Notes under the pieces: model-generated
The model's input: only the letters and a program-made list of their open reading frames with translations
Databases searched by the model: none
Told to the model about the DNA's origin: nothing
Assembly (NCBI GenBank): GCA_018266835.1
Contig: JAFDZP010000002.1
Coordinates: 262,419-326,418, forward strand
Reading direction: 5' to 3'
DNA length: 64,000 nt
Source: Bacteroidota bacterium
GTDB taxonomy: Bacteria > Bacteroidota > Ignavibacteria > Tepidaquicellales > Tepidaquicellaceae
Part shown: positions 46,501-56,070 of the stretch, in pieces
Layout: each line of letters opens with the position of its first letter
Numbering within the stretch: the first letter of the stretch is position 1
Position numbers and translations under genes: made by a program

Positions 46501-47496
46501 TCAGAGATTATTTATTATATTTTTAATCCCGATTTTTCTCTTCTCATAAGAAAAGAAATTTTTTATCCTTTCCGCTCCTTCCCGGCTCAGTTTGGAATGT
46601 AAAGTATCATCTTCCAGAAGTTGAATAATTGCATCAGATATTTCTTGCGGGCTGTTGGGATTTACATATAAAGCCGAATCACCTGCTACTTCAGGAACAG
46701 CACCCGCTTTACTTGTAACGACCGGTGTTCCGCAAGCCATGCTCTCCGCAATAGCCATTCCAAATCCTTCATAATCTGTCGGCTGAACATATACTTTAGC
46801 TTTATGATACAAATTGATTTTTTCTTCGTCAGAAATGCTTCCCGTTAGTTCAACTGAATCTGAAAGATTTAACTGATTAATTTTATCAAATACACTTTGA
46901 TAACCGTCATCTTCTTTCCTTCCTACAATTACGAGTTTATAATCAGAAAATTTTTCTTTAACAGCAGAAAATGCTTCAAGAATTTCAAGTACTTTTTTAC
47001 GCTCAACATTAAGCTTTAGTAATCTGGTTACTGTAAGTATAATTTTCTCACGGGGCTTATCTGAAAAAAAATATTTTTCACCGTCAATACAATGATAAAG
47101 AAGTTTCAGATTTTTTGGTTTGAAATACTTTTTTAATTCATCAAACTCTATTTGAGAAGTAGCCAGCTGAACATCAGAGAATTTCAAACAGAAGTTAATA
47201 AAAAATTTTATCAACAAGGGTCTCGCATGGTATCCTTGCTGTGATTTATCGGAATAGTGAATGTTGCCAATTGTAATGGAAGGTTTTCGCCTCCCAATAG
47301 CTTTTAACAAAGGAACAATTCCTGAGCTCCACCACCAGATAAAGAACAAATCACATTGTGCAGGAATATCTTTTTTGTTGCCTGCTAAAATAACTTCATG
47401 CCCCAACTCTTTAAGAATTTTAATATCGTTAGAATAGAAATCAACCTGCTCAAATAATTTATTATCCGGAACCCTTGCATAAAAACAAATTCTCAT
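46501..47496 (-). CDS. Glycosyltransferase family 4
   Basis: A 331-residue GT-B fold enzyme that uses a nucleotide sugar to extend the repeat unit. The donor-site signature is EGFGMAIAESMACGTPVVTS with GAVPEVAGD following, and ILTVTRLLKLNVERKKVLEI marks the second Rossmann domain. Its start overlaps the stop of the previous gene by one base (TAATG), implying coupled translation. Acceptor and donor cannot be read from the sequence. Confidence 0.9.
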   Translation of the reverse strand: MRICFYARVPDNKLFEQVDFYSNDIKILKELGHEVILAGNKKDIPAQCDLFFIWWWSSGIVPLLKAIGRRKPSITIGNIHYSDKSQQGYHARPLLIKFFINFCLKFSDVQLATSQIEFDELKKYFKPKNLKLLYHCIDGEKYFFSDKPREKIILTVTRLLKLNVERKKVLEILEAFSAVKEKFSDYKLVIVGRKEDDGYQSVFDKINQLNLSDSVELTGSISDEEKINLYHKAKVYVQPTDYEGFGMAIAESMACGTPVVTSKAGAVPEVAGDSALYVNPNSPQEISDAIIQLLEDDTLHSKLSREGAERIKNFFSYEKRKIGIKNIINNL

Positions 47497-48722
47497 TACG
47501 ATAATTTTTTAATTACGTTATAGTATTTATCAACTGCTACATTCAAAGCAAAATTTTCTTCAAAGTATTTTCTTGCATTCATGCCCAATTCTTTTTCAAG
47601 TGCCGGGTCATTTTTAATCTTCAGAATATAATTGTAAAACTGCTGAGCATCATTTTTTTCTACAATGAATCCGCACTTTGCTTCTTCAATAATTTTGGCA
47701 ACTTCCGAATCTTTAGAACATAAAGCAATAACGGGTACGCCGGCAGCAAGAGTTGTATATAATTTACTTGGCATTAGCAGTCCTTCCAGATAACTTTCAT
47801 AAGTAACAACTGAAACAGATGGAGCCGTAAGTGAAAAAGGTAAATCCTTTTTTAGCTGATAAGGTAAGTATGCTATATTAGTTAGATTATACGAAGAAGC
47901 TAAATCCTGCAATTTTTTCTTTTTGACACCATCACCGATAAATAAAAATGCAAATTCATTTTCTTTTGTAAGTCTGGCAGTTTCAATAAGTGCTTCTAAA
48001 TCGTAAGAGGCTCCGATATTTCCCGAGTACATCACTACAAACTTTCCTGATAAATTATTATTTATAAGAAACGAATTTTGCAATTTTTCGACCGGCTTTA
48101 TAAAATTTCCATCTGCCCAGTTATGAATTACAAAAATTTTATTATCATGGGAGAGTTCATAATTTTTCATCTTTGTCTCAACAACTTTTTTCATAGCTTC
48201 GCTTAATACAATTATTTCTGAAGCATTTGATAAAACTTTCTTGTCAAATGCGCTCCAGATCTTAATAAAAATACTTTTTTCAGATACGTAATTTAATTTA
48301 TAAGCCTTTTCAGGAAATACATCGTGAATGAGATAAATATAATTAATTTTTTTTAGCTTTTTTATGAAGTATCCTACAATAGGCAGAAAGGGAGGATTAG
48401 AAACAATTAATAAAGGAGTCTTTGATGATGAAAATAAGAGGTGAAAAAAAATATTTGTAAAAAATGAAATAGAATTTAATAGTTGACCAATTTTTGTATT
48501 TTTATTGAGTTTAGTTGTCCATAGCCTGGAAATATTCACATTATGGAATTTTTCCTTTTTTTTTGCTTCAATTTTATAGCTGTATGAGGGAAGCGCAGTA
48601 AGAGCTGAAACTTCCAGTCCTTTATCTGCCAGACCAAAAGCTAATTCTCCTAAAAGCTGTCCTGTACTTGCAACATCCGGATAAAAGTATTGCGTTAGTA
48701 TTCTTATTCCCTCTTTGCTCAA
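47496..48722 (-). CDS. Glycosyltransferase family 4, WbuB-like
   Basis: A 408-residue enzyme of the WbuB/WcaI type. The N-terminus ILTQYFYPDVASTGQLLGEL with the loop LTALPSYSY is typical of that group; the second domain shows VVMYSGNIGASYDLEALIE and VSVVTYESYLEGLLMPSKLY. The usual acidic EGxxxPxxxxE pattern is seen as EGLLMPSKLYTTLAAGVPVI. WbuB proteins add fucosamine-type sugars in some O-antigens; here the donor is unknown. It lies in the middle of the polysaccharide operon. Confidence 0.9.
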   Translation of the reverse strand: MSKEGIRILTQYFYPDVASTGQLLGELAFGLADKGLEVSALTALPSYSYKIEAKKKEKFHNVNISRLWTTKLNKNTKIGQLLNSISFFTNIFFHLLFSSSKTPLLIVSNPPFLPIVGYFIKKLKKINYIYLIHDVFPEKAYKLNYVSEKSIFIKIWSAFDKKVLSNASEIIVLSEAMKKVVETKMKNYELSHDNKIFVIHNWADGNFIKPVEKLQNSFLINNNLSGKFVVMYSGNIGASYDLEALIETARLTKENEFAFLFIGDGVKKKKLQDLASSYNLTNIAYLPYQLKKDLPFSLTAPSVSVVTYESYLEGLLMPSKLYTTLAAGVPVIALCSKDSEVAKIIEEAKCGFIVEKNDAQQFYNYILKIKNDPALEKELGMNARKYFEENFALNVAVDKYYNVIKKLS

Positions 48723-48792
48723 ACCGTAAAGTAATTAAAAACATATAATTTAACCAATAAAAGTGAGAAAATTTAGATAAAAAGGGAGTGTA

Positions 48793-49533
48793 TTATTTAT
48801 TTTTTTTACAAATAAATCCTAATTGATAGCTATACTTTGCAGGTAACAAAGATACAAAAGGTTTAATTATTTTTTTTATTAAATGGTGTTTTTTGGATGA
48901 AGATTGTGGACTTAAAAAATGATTGTTATCTACAAGAATATTTTCCACATTTAATCCGTTTTCACTAAGAAATTTTACCCAGTTCTCTTTGCTCTTCATT
49001 TGATTTAGAGGCTGCATTATATCTACCAAATGATCTTCTTCGGGTTTGTATCCAAGAATTTCCATAATGTATTTTTCATTTGGTACAAGAATAAAATATC
49101 TGCAGTTTTCTTTTCCGACGCGCACCATTTCTTTAACTGCTTTCGCCATATTGGGAACGTGTTCTAAGGAACCATTACAAGTTACGTAGTCAAAAGTTCC
49201 TGTATCAAAAGTCAGATTTTCTGCATCTCCCACAGAAAATTTTACTTGAGGAAATTTTTTCAGTGCTTTTTCAATTGCAGTTTCAGAGAAGTCAATTCCG
49301 TAAGTATCTAAACCTTTTGATTGTGAATAACCCGCGAAAGTGCCGTCTCCGCAGCCAACATCCAAAAGTTTTCTATTTCCTGTCTGAACATTTAATAGTT
49401 TAAAAATTTTTTCAAACCATTTTATCCAGAATTCTGCTACTTTTTCTTTTGAATCATATACAAACCCTTTTTCTATTTCTTCCTTATCACCGTAATAGAC
49501 TTTGTTATAATATTCTTTTAAATTTTTATCCAT
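48793..49533 (-). CDS. SAM-dependent class I methyltransferase
   Basis: A 246-residue methyltransferase. Motif I is LLDVGCGDGTFAG, followed by YGIDFSETAIEKA, VKFSVGDAENL and DYVTCNGSLEHVPNM, which place it in the Methyltransf_11 type family. The C-terminal 80 residues are basic and helical. It sits within the glycosyltransferase genes, so it probably methylates a sugar of the surface polysaccharide or its lipid-linked precursor. The exact substrate is not deducible. Confidence 0.9.
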   Translation of the reverse strand: MDKNLKEYYNKVYYGDKEEIEKGFVYDSKEKVAEFWIKWFEKIFKLLNVQTGNRKLLDVGCGDGTFAGYSQSKGLDTYGIDFSETAIEKALKKFPQVKFSVGDAENLTFDTGTFDYVTCNGSLEHVPNMAKAVKEMVRVGKENCRYFILVPNEKYIMEILGYKPEEDHLVDIMQPLNQMKSKENWVKFLSENGLNVENILVDNNHFLSPQSSSKKHHLIKKIIKPFVSLLPAKYSYQLGFICKKNK

Positions 49534-49545
49534 AATTATTAATTT

Positions 49546-50637
49546 TTAAAAATTGTTATAAACTGATGTTATTTCACTAATCATTTTATCTAAACTGTTT
49601 TCTTTTATGCAACTGATTCCGTTTGAACTTATACTGTTGTAAAGATCTTTATTTTCAATTAATTCAATTATTGCTTCAGAAGTTTCAGTATAATTTCCCG
49701 AAGGTACAACTAATGAGTTTTTTCTGTTTATTAATAAATCCTGTAATCCACCAACATAAGTTGATATAACGGGAATTCCCATTCCCATAGCTTCCTGCAC
49801 TGCGTAAGTTACTCCTTCAAATCTGGAAGTTAAAATAAATATATCATTACTATCCAGAAATTCCGGAATTTTATCTGTATAAGGTAATATTTTAACGGAA
49901 TTATTCAGATTTAATTCATTAATTAATTTCAGCAATTCTTCCTTATCTTCTCCTGTTCCTACAATAGATAGTTTCGCATTTTTATATTTTTTAACAACAT
50001 GGCTCATGCTCCTGATCATAACTTCCTGGTTTTTCTGATATGTTAGTCTCCCTACCGAACAAATATTGATTTCAGAATTTTTTTCAAAATTATTGAAACG
50101 ATTTTTTGATAATTTCAGTTTTTGAAAATCAATTCTGTTGGAAACAATTCTTATTTTTCCCGAATTGTAATTAAAATATTTTGTTACAATATTTTTATCA
50201 TGCGTTGATGTTACTAATGTAATATTTGTAAAATATTGTTTAATTTTCTCTTTGAAAACTTTAGAAAAGGAATAATTTTTTATTTCGTCTTCTAAATACA
50301 GCCCATGTTTATTTTCTATTTTCATTTTAACTCCTAATAATAAACCTATAACACATGGGATAATTCCGTTGTTTGCATGTATAATATCAAAACCGCTTAT
50401 ATATATATATTTCAATAAATTGCTTGTACCCTTTAGTGAAAAAAAATCCATCTTGCCGTTATTGTAGACATATTGCGGGATTTGAAGATTGCTTAAGACG
50501 GTTGAAATAGGTCCTTCTTCCGGAATTGCAACTGTTACTTCAAATTCATTTTTTGAAATGCCTGAGGCTATATCAATAACATATTTTTCGGTACCGTACA
50601 CCCGATTATTTCCGAGCACCAATAAAACTTTTTTCAA
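49546..50637 (-). CDS. Glycosyltransferase family 4
   Basis: A 363-residue retaining GT-B enzyme. The first domain starts VLLVLGNNRVYGTEKYVIDI; the second shows ICSVGRLTYQKNQEVMIRSM, LSIVGTGEDKEELLKLI and the donor motif SRFEGVTYAVQEAMGMGIPV. It starts 4 bases inside the end of the preceding GT2 gene, so the two are coupled. Specificity is unknown. Confidence 0.92.
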   Translation of the reverse strand: MKKVLLVLGNNRVYGTEKYVIDIASGISKNEFEVTVAIPEEGPISTVLSNLQIPQYVYNNGKMDFFSLKGTSNLLKYIYISGFDIIHANNGIIPCVIGLLLGVKMKIENKHGLYLEDEIKNYSFSKVFKEKIKQYFTNITLVTSTHDKNIVTKYFNYNSGKIRIVSNRIDFQKLKLSKNRFNNFEKNSEINICSVGRLTYQKNQEVMIRSMSHVVKKYKNAKLSIVGTGEDKEELLKLINELNLNNSVKILPYTDKIPEFLDSNDIFILTSRFEGVTYAVQEAMGMGIPVISTYVGGLQDLLINRKNSLVVPSGNYTETSEAIIELIENKDLYNSISSNGISCIKENSLDKMISEITSVYNNF

Positions 50638-51437
50638 ATTAATTCTCTGTCGATTTTAAAAACCCGCATTATTTTGTTGTAAAAAATCCTCAAAGGGTTA
50701 AGGATTTTATATAGAATTTTATCTGCATAATGTTTCTGAATATAGTAATCCAGAGATTTGTAAATATGGTCAGATTTTTTAGCGACAACAGAAGAGTGAT
50801 GCAGACATTTAACTGATGAATCATAAAATATTTTAGCTCCTTCATTCCTCATACGAAGACATAAATCTTCTTCTTCCTTGAATAGAAAGAATTTTTCATC
50901 AAATCCGTTTATCTTCTTAAAATACTTACTGTCAAGAAGCATAAATCCCCCGGAAATCCAGGCTACAAAATCAGGATTTTCCCTGTTTATCCAGTGGCTG
51001 GCACCAAGATTGTTTTTAATAGCAGCAATAAAGCCTATTGATTCACCATGGTCTCCGATTTGAGGTTTTTTATCAAACCCAATTAATTTAGGGCCAATAA
51101 CATCAGCCTTATTTTCAGCCATGCTATTAAATAGTCTCTTTATTGTATCAGGTTCAAAAAATAATAAATCGGGATTCAGTATAAGTAAGTATTTTGACTC
51201 CGTCATTTTAAACAAGTAATTATGCCCGCCGCCAAATCCTAAGTTTTTAGGGGAATAAAATACTTTTGTGTTTCTGAATTTTTGTTCAACATCATCCAGA
51301 TTATCATTAGACGCATTATCTAAAATAAAAATCCTGTACTCTTCATTATAATTTTCCAAATCTATCTGAAGAGATTCAAGACATTTAAGCAAATATTCTC
51401 TGGTGTTATAATTTACTATTTGAATAAGAAGATGCAT
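50634..51437 (-). CDS. Glycosyltransferase family 2, rhamnosyltransferase-like
   Basis: A 267-residue inverting GT-A enzyme. It shows IQIVNYNTREYLLKCLESL, FILDNASNDNLDDVEQ, NLGFGGGHNYL, LILNPDLLFFEPDT and WISGGFMLLDSKYFKKINGF with the FKEEEDLCLRM acid motif. The pattern matches rhamnosyltransferase-like GT2 proteins. It overlaps the next gene by 4 bases and follows the upstream GT4 by 8 bases. Confidence 0.91.
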   Translation of the reverse strand: MHLLIQIVNYNTREYLLKCLESLQIDLENYNEEYRIFILDNASNDNLDDVEQKFRNTKVFYSPKNLGFGGGHNYLFKMTESKYLLILNPDLLFFEPDTIKRLFNSMAENKADVIGPKLIGFDKKPQIGDHGESIGFIAAIKNNLGASHWINRENPDFVAWISGGFMLLDSKYFKKINGFDEKFFLFKEEEDLCLRMRNEGAKIFYDSSVKCLHHSSVVAKKSDHIYKSLDYYIQKHYADKILYKILNPLRIFYNKIMRVFKIDRELI

Positions 51438-51445
51438 TAAAACAA

Positions 51446-52513
51446 TTAGTTTTTAAGTTCACTCAGGAACATTTTTATTGATTTATCCCATGAAAACTCA
51501 TGAATATATTCCGTGCCTTTTTTTGAAAGCGCAATCCTTAAATCATTTTTTAAAAGGAGTTTTTCTAAATTTTCATAGAGTGACTGAGCATCTCCCGCTT
51601 TAAAAAACAAACATGTTTCATTCTCAATATTATATTCTTTATGCCCGTCAATATCACTTGCCACTAATGTACATCCGCAGGCCATTGCCTCAGCAGGAGG
51701 TAAAGGAAAACCTTCTATTAAGCTGGGACTTATAAAAATGCTTGCTGAATTATAAATACTCCTTAATTTTTCAATGGACGGAGTTTGAACATAATCGAAC
51801 CATTCAGGTAAATTATCAGGCCTTCTTTGGACACCGAAAAGCGTAAATTTAATTTCAGGGAATTTTTTTTTCAATTTACTTACAGCTTCTATTCCAAACC
51901 TTGATCCTTTTAATTCCAGTTCATGATAAAGCATCAGCATGGAATATTTATCTCTTTTTTCCGGCTCGTTTATTACATAAAAATTATTAAAATCAAAACC
52001 ATTGGGAATATAAACAGCTTTTTCTCCGATTTTTTCAGCAAATCTTAAAAGCCATTTGGCTATTACAATTTTCTTAAATGGAAACCTCCATGTATCTACT
52101 ACTTCAGTCTCAGGTCCGTTCCATGTTTCAAGACTCTGCAAGAAATAGAATTTTTTTGAACTTTCAAGTTTCATTTCATTTAAAGCAATTGCAGTTCTCC
52201 ACGCCGTTGCAATATTTATATCGGCATCAGGTAAATATTTTTCTTTGAGAAGAGGAACCCATTTAAGTTTTACATTTTGTGCAAATTTAAACCAATTCCC
52301 CGGGGTATGTGAATTAGAAATTAGTCTGTAAAAATATTTTAATTTGTTTCTGATGAAGAAATAAATTCCTTTTCTTTCCGGTAAATCTGCCGGATGTATC
52401 AAATTAACTTGAATACCGTTCTCACTCAACATATTTGCATACTCATACACAATTTTGAATCCGCCAATTGGTTCTTTCTTCAAAAATGGCAGGAGAAAAT
52501 TAATAGTCATCAA
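51446..52513 (-). CDS. Glycosyltransferase family 4
   Basis: A 355-residue GT-B enzyme. The N-terminus INFLLPFLKKEPIGGFKIVYEYANML is like WsaF-type and other rhamnosyl/galactosyl GT4 proteins. The donor-site motif is SLIEGFPLPPAEAMACGCTLVA with IDGHKEYNIENETCLFF. It starts 30 bases after the flippase stop; the gap contains a direct repeat of TTAGATTTTTATTTCTTA-type sequence (about 52518-52552). Confidence 0.9.
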   Translation of the reverse strand: MMTINFLLPFLKKEPIGGFKIVYEYANMLSENGIQVNLIHPADLPERKGIYFFIRNKLKYFYRLISNSHTPGNWFKFAQNVKLKWVPLLKEKYLPDADINIATAWRTAIALNEMKLESSKKFYFLQSLETWNGPETEVVDTWRFPFKKIVIAKWLLRFAEKIGEKAVYIPNGFDFNNFYVINEPEKRDKYSMLMLYHELELKGSRFGIEAVSKLKKKFPEIKFTLFGVQRRPDNLPEWFDYVQTPSIEKLRSIYNSASIFISPSLIEGFPLPPAEAMACGCTLVASDIDGHKEYNIENETCLFFKAGDAQSLYENLEKLLLKNDLRIALSKKGTEYIHEFSWDKSIKMFLSELKN

Positions 52514-52543
52514 AAAATTAGATTTTTATTTCTTATTAGATTT

Positions 52544-53920
52544 TTATTTCTTAAAAAAACTTTTTATCTGTTCAAGATTTAAATTTTTGATATTTATATA
52601 TATCCATATTAAAAAAGTAAGGCTGAATACAATATACTTTAATTCAATTCCACCTATAGAGCTTACAATAAGTGCAACAATAAAAATTAACGAAAAACAC
52701 AGCAAAGTTAAATTGACTTTCTGAAATTTAAAATTAAGGCTTTTTCTTATAAACAGTAAATTGATAACTAAATGATTGATATTAATTATTAAATAGGATA
52801 TGCATACTGCTTTGATTCCAATATCCCAGAAAGTATTAATAATCAGAAAAATACCCATATAACTTAAGCTATATAGAACGTCAAAAATAACCCATTGTTT
52901 TATTTTAAGACAAGGTACTAACCATATTCCTAAGCTCCAGCTAATTATTTTAAAAAAATCTCCCAAGAGCTGATAGTCAAGAATTGATTCAGCTGAAATA
53001 AATTCTTTTGAATACAGTAAATTAATAATAATGCCTTTGAATGCAATGAACACCAGAATGAGAGGAGTGAAAAATATCAATAAAAATCTTATGAGATTAT
53101 TTGTTTCAAGAACTATATCATCATTATTTTTAAGAGTTGACATTTTGGGGATTGTATATGTCCCCAGAATTCCAAAGAACAGCCCTATATAATTTGTTGA
53201 AATAGAGTAAACGCTTTGAAAAATTCCAAGATTTTGAAGACCGAATTTATCGGTAATAATACTTCGCAAGGCTAGGAGAGATAAATTTTGAAAAATAAGC
53301 ATTATTATCGATGCAACTCCAATCTTGTAAATGCTTTTAAGGATAGCGGGGTCAATTTTTTCAATTTTTTTGAAATCAGGAAAAAGCTGATATTTTTTAA
53401 GAATAATAATTCCGTTAAAAAAATTAAAAACAATACCTGCTCCAAAAGCAATAATTGCACCATGAAGACTCCAGAAAATAACCAAAGGAACAAATGCTGC
53501 AAGCAAAATAATTGAATTCAAAGAAACAAAAAGAACGTAAAGATTAATTTTCCTTGTTCCCTTTAAATAAGTATCAATTATATTATTAACTACGAAAAGC
53601 GGAATGGAAAGAGAAAATAATTTAATATGTAATTCATAATTCTCATTATTAAATAACATATTAGAGATATTGGAAGAAAAAAGTATGATGAGTGATGTAA
53701 CTGCTATTGCAATTGGTACATTCACAAATACAAAATACCTTAACAAATAAAATATTTTTTCCTTCTTATCTTCATCAAAATACTGAGAAATGAATTTATT
53801 TAGCCCTAAAGAACCGATTGGCAAAATAGCAGTAACTAATGAATACAGATTGAATATGCTTGAATAAACTCCAACACCTGTTGTACCGGTAAGCATTGCC
53901 AGAAATTTAGTTCTTACCAT
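52544..53920 (-). CDS. Polysaccharide flippase, Wzx/MATE-like
   Basis: A very hydrophobic protein of at least 458 residues with about 12 to 14 transmembrane helices, which should flip the lipid-linked repeat unit to the periplasm. The N-terminal GTTGVGVYSSIFNLYSLVTAI and the central YKIGVASIIMLIFQNLSLLALRS fit the Wzx family. The ATG at 53920 would remove the first half of helix 1. The frame is open upstream to an ATT at 53986 that has AGGAG 6 bases before it; residues there (IKELVKSVSKISFSTFTSIV) look like a normal flippase N-terminus, giving 480 residues. I keep the ATG coordinate as the conservative one. Confidence 0.88.
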   Translation of the reverse strand: MVRTKFLAMLTGTTGVGVYSSIFNLYSLVTAILPIGSLGLNKFISQYFDEDKKEKIFYLLRYFVFVNVPIAIAVTSLIILFSSNISNMLFNNENYELHIKLFSLSIPLFVVNNIIDTYLKGTRKINLYVLFVSLNSIILLAAFVPLVIFWSLHGAIIAFGAGIVFNFFNGIIILKKYQLFPDFKKIEKIDPAILKSIYKIGVASIIMLIFQNLSLLALRSIITDKFGLQNLGIFQSVYSISTNYIGLFFGILGTYTIPKMSTLKNNDDIVLETNNLIRFLLIFFTPLILVFIAFKGIIINLLYSKEFISAESILDYQLLGDFFKIISWSLGIWLVPCLKIKQWVIFDVLYSLSYMGIFLIINTFWDIGIKAVCISYLIININHLVINLLFIRKSLNFKFQKVNLTLLCFSLIFIVALIVSSIGGIELKYIVFSLTFLIWIYINIKNLNLEQIKSFFKK

Positions 53921-53973
53921 TCCTGAAACGATACTGGTAAAGGTAGAAAAAGATATTTTCGATACAGATTTTA

Positions 53974-54861
53974 CTAGCTCTTTAATAAAAGACTCCTTCT
54001 GCTTTTGAAAACAAATGATAACTTTTTAAAAAAAACACTCACAACACATAAAGATTCAAATAAGATATTTAACAAATCATTCTTTTTAAGATATATTCGT
54101 AATAATTCTTTGTGCAGGTTATAAATTGCGGTTAGAGAATTTTTTTTAATTATGAATTCCTTTTCTGTTTTATAATAATTAGTCAGTAGATCTTTAACGG
54201 CATTAAGCATCTTAATTCTTTTGGGAATATTATGTGAGGAACTTTCATGAAACCTGTATTTAATAAGCTTCTCTTTTATATAATAAAATTTGAAAGTTTT
54301 TGAAATTCGAATCCAAAGTTCATAGTCTTCAGAAGCAAAAAATTTTTGTTCCTCATTAAAATATCCTGTATCAGTAAAAACTTCTTTCTTTGCCATTAAT
54401 GTAGAAGTTATCACAGGATTAAAGAGAACAAAGTCTTTAAATTCAAAAATTTGCTTGGAATTAAATCCAAGAATTTCTTTTTTAAGAATTTCGCCGTTGG
54501 CATCAATAACTGAAGCATTCGAGCAGATAACACTGTATTCAGGAATTAATTTAAGTTGTTTTTCCATTTTGTCCGGCTGCCATATATCATCATCATCACA
54601 AAAGCAGATTATTTCTCCGGAAGAATTTTTTATTCCAAGATTTCTTAATCTGCCAATATTATTTATCTTACCAAAATTAAAATATTTTATACGTGAATCT
54701 GATTTATTTTTAATATAGGTTTCAGTTCCATCTTCAGAATTGTCATCGATTACTATAATCTCTAAATTTTCATAAGTTTGCGCAGTAATTGAATTAATAC
54801 ATTCCGTCAAATACTTTAATCTATTATATGTAGGAATAACTACGCTAACCAGTTTTTGCAT
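53974..54861 (-). CDS. Glycosyltransferase family 2
   Basis: A 295-residue GT-A enzyme. It starts VSVVIPTYNRLKYLTECINS and shows IIVIDDNSEDGTETYI, EIICFCDDDDIWQPDKMEKQ, and FFASEDYELWIRISK. A basic helical tail of about 80 residues follows. Its start overlaps the end of the polymerase gene by 17 bases, and its end overlaps the probable true start of the flippase, so the genes are packed for coupled translation. Confidence 0.92.
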   Translation of the reverse strand: MQKLVSVVIPTYNRLKYLTECINSITAQTYENLEIIVIDDNSEDGTETYIKNKSDSRIKYFNFGKINNIGRLRNLGIKNSSGEIICFCDDDDIWQPDKMEKQLKLIPEYSVICSNASVIDANGEILKKEILGFNSKQIFEFKDFVLFNPVITSTLMAKKEVFTDTGYFNEEQKFFASEDYELWIRISKTFKFYYIKEKLIKYRFHESSSHNIPKRIKMLNAVKDLLTNYYKTEKEFIIKKNSLTAIYNLHKELLRIYLKKNDLLNILFESLCVVSVFFKKLSFVFKSRRSLLLKS

Positions 54862-56059
54862 ATATAATTTTAATATATCCTAACATCATTAAAAAAAACG
54901 GCATAAGAAAATATTCAGGATATGTAATTAATGCTTCGAAAAAATTTTCAATAAAAAGAGCCAAAACAATTGACATAGCTAGGATGAGCTCATTTGAGTA
55001 TTCACCCCGGGGATTCGATTTATATTTTTTGCTACCATGATAAAAAATTCTTGCTACAATAATAAATACTGTAATGGGAACTAACATACCAAACTGTATT
55101 CCCAGAGTTAAAATCCAGTTATGGGGATCAGGAACAATTTCCAGACTACCTAAAAAAACCTTTTCTGTTTTAAATATTTCAATTGCATCATTGACACCGT
55201 ATCCCCATAAAAACCTGCTTGTACCTGAACTTATCATTTGTATTGCTGAAACGATCAGTAATATTCGAGGCAACGAACTATCAGTTTTAACCTGTGATAC
55301 ATCCGAGAGAAAAAAGAAAGACATTAAAACTGAAAATAAAAATATAAAGATAAATGTTCTTTTAGACTTAAAAAAGAAAAATGTGAGCAAACCCACTACA
55401 AACCCTAAAAAGCCGGCTCTGCTGTATGTTAAAAATAAATTAGAAAAAAATAATATCGAAAATAGAATTAACACCGTTATTGTAATTTTTTTCTCATAAT
55501 ATAAATATAAAATAATCGGAAAAATTATTGTGTATATAAATGCATGAGTATTAGGATGCTTGAAAAGACCCAGTGAGTGTCCGGGAAAAATTGAATTTTG
55601 TAAAATACCAGTAGATATTCCTATTAATCCCATTAATGCATTAATAATTGAAAATATTAAAACTACCCATAGAAAACTAACTAAAATACTTTTTTCTAAT
55701 AATTTTTTGGGGATATAAAAAAAGAAGAAATATATATTAATTGGATAGGAAATTAGTTTTAATGCAGCATCAAATTTTAAATTGGGCTCAAGGTTGATCC
55801 AAAAACTTGAAATTAAGAATAATAAAATTAAAATTGAAAAAAGGAAAAAATCCGAATTGAAATTTGGCAATTTCAATTTTATGAGCTGCTCGAAGTTTAA
55901 AGAACTAATTGCAAAACACACGAAAATTAAAATTTGTATTTCAAAGATGTGAGTGAATAATATACCTCCAATAAATTCAGGTAAATTTAAAATGATCATT
56001 AAATTTACAGAAAAAAAAAGAAAAACAAATAAATCGGAGATAACTAAATTTTTCTTCAA
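54845..56059 (-). CDS. O-antigen ligase/polymerase (Wzy-type) membrane protein
   Basis: A 404-residue protein with about 11 to 12 transmembrane helices. The O-antigen ligase family pattern is seen in FPGHSLGLFKHPNTHAFIYT, LTYSRAGFLGFVVGLLTFF and a large periplasmic loop with GYGVND and DPHNWILTLGIQFGML, whose His matches the conserved one of the family. In an operon with Wzx, Wzz and Wza it is most likely the polymerase. It could instead be a ligase; sequence alone does not decide. Confidence 0.88.
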   Translation of the reverse strand: MKKNLVISDLFVFLFFSVNLMIILNLPEFIGGILFTHIFEIQILIFVCFAISSLNFEQLIKLKLPNFNSDFFLFSILILLFLISSFWINLEPNLKFDAALKLISYPINIYFFFFYIPKKLLEKSILVSFLWVVLIFSIINALMGLIGISTGILQNSIFPGHSLGLFKHPNTHAFIYTIIFPIILYLYYEKKITITVLILFSILFFSNLFLTYSRAGFLGFVVGLLTFFFFKSKRTFIFIFLFSVLMSFFFLSDVSQVKTDSSLPRILLIVSAIQMISSGTSRFLWGYGVNDAIEIFKTEKVFLGSLEIVPDPHNWILTLGIQFGMLVPITVFIIVARIFYHGSKKYKSNPRGEYSNELILAMSIVLALFIENFFEALITYPEYFLMPFFLMMLGYIKIIYAKTG

Positions 56060-56070
56060 TTTTATGGAAA

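Noticed and set aside
55074..55499. 141-codon plus-strand open frame opposite the polymerase gene
   Set aside because: Long antisense frames are expected in AT-rich membrane-protein genes; it lacks a plausible start region and recognisable sequence.
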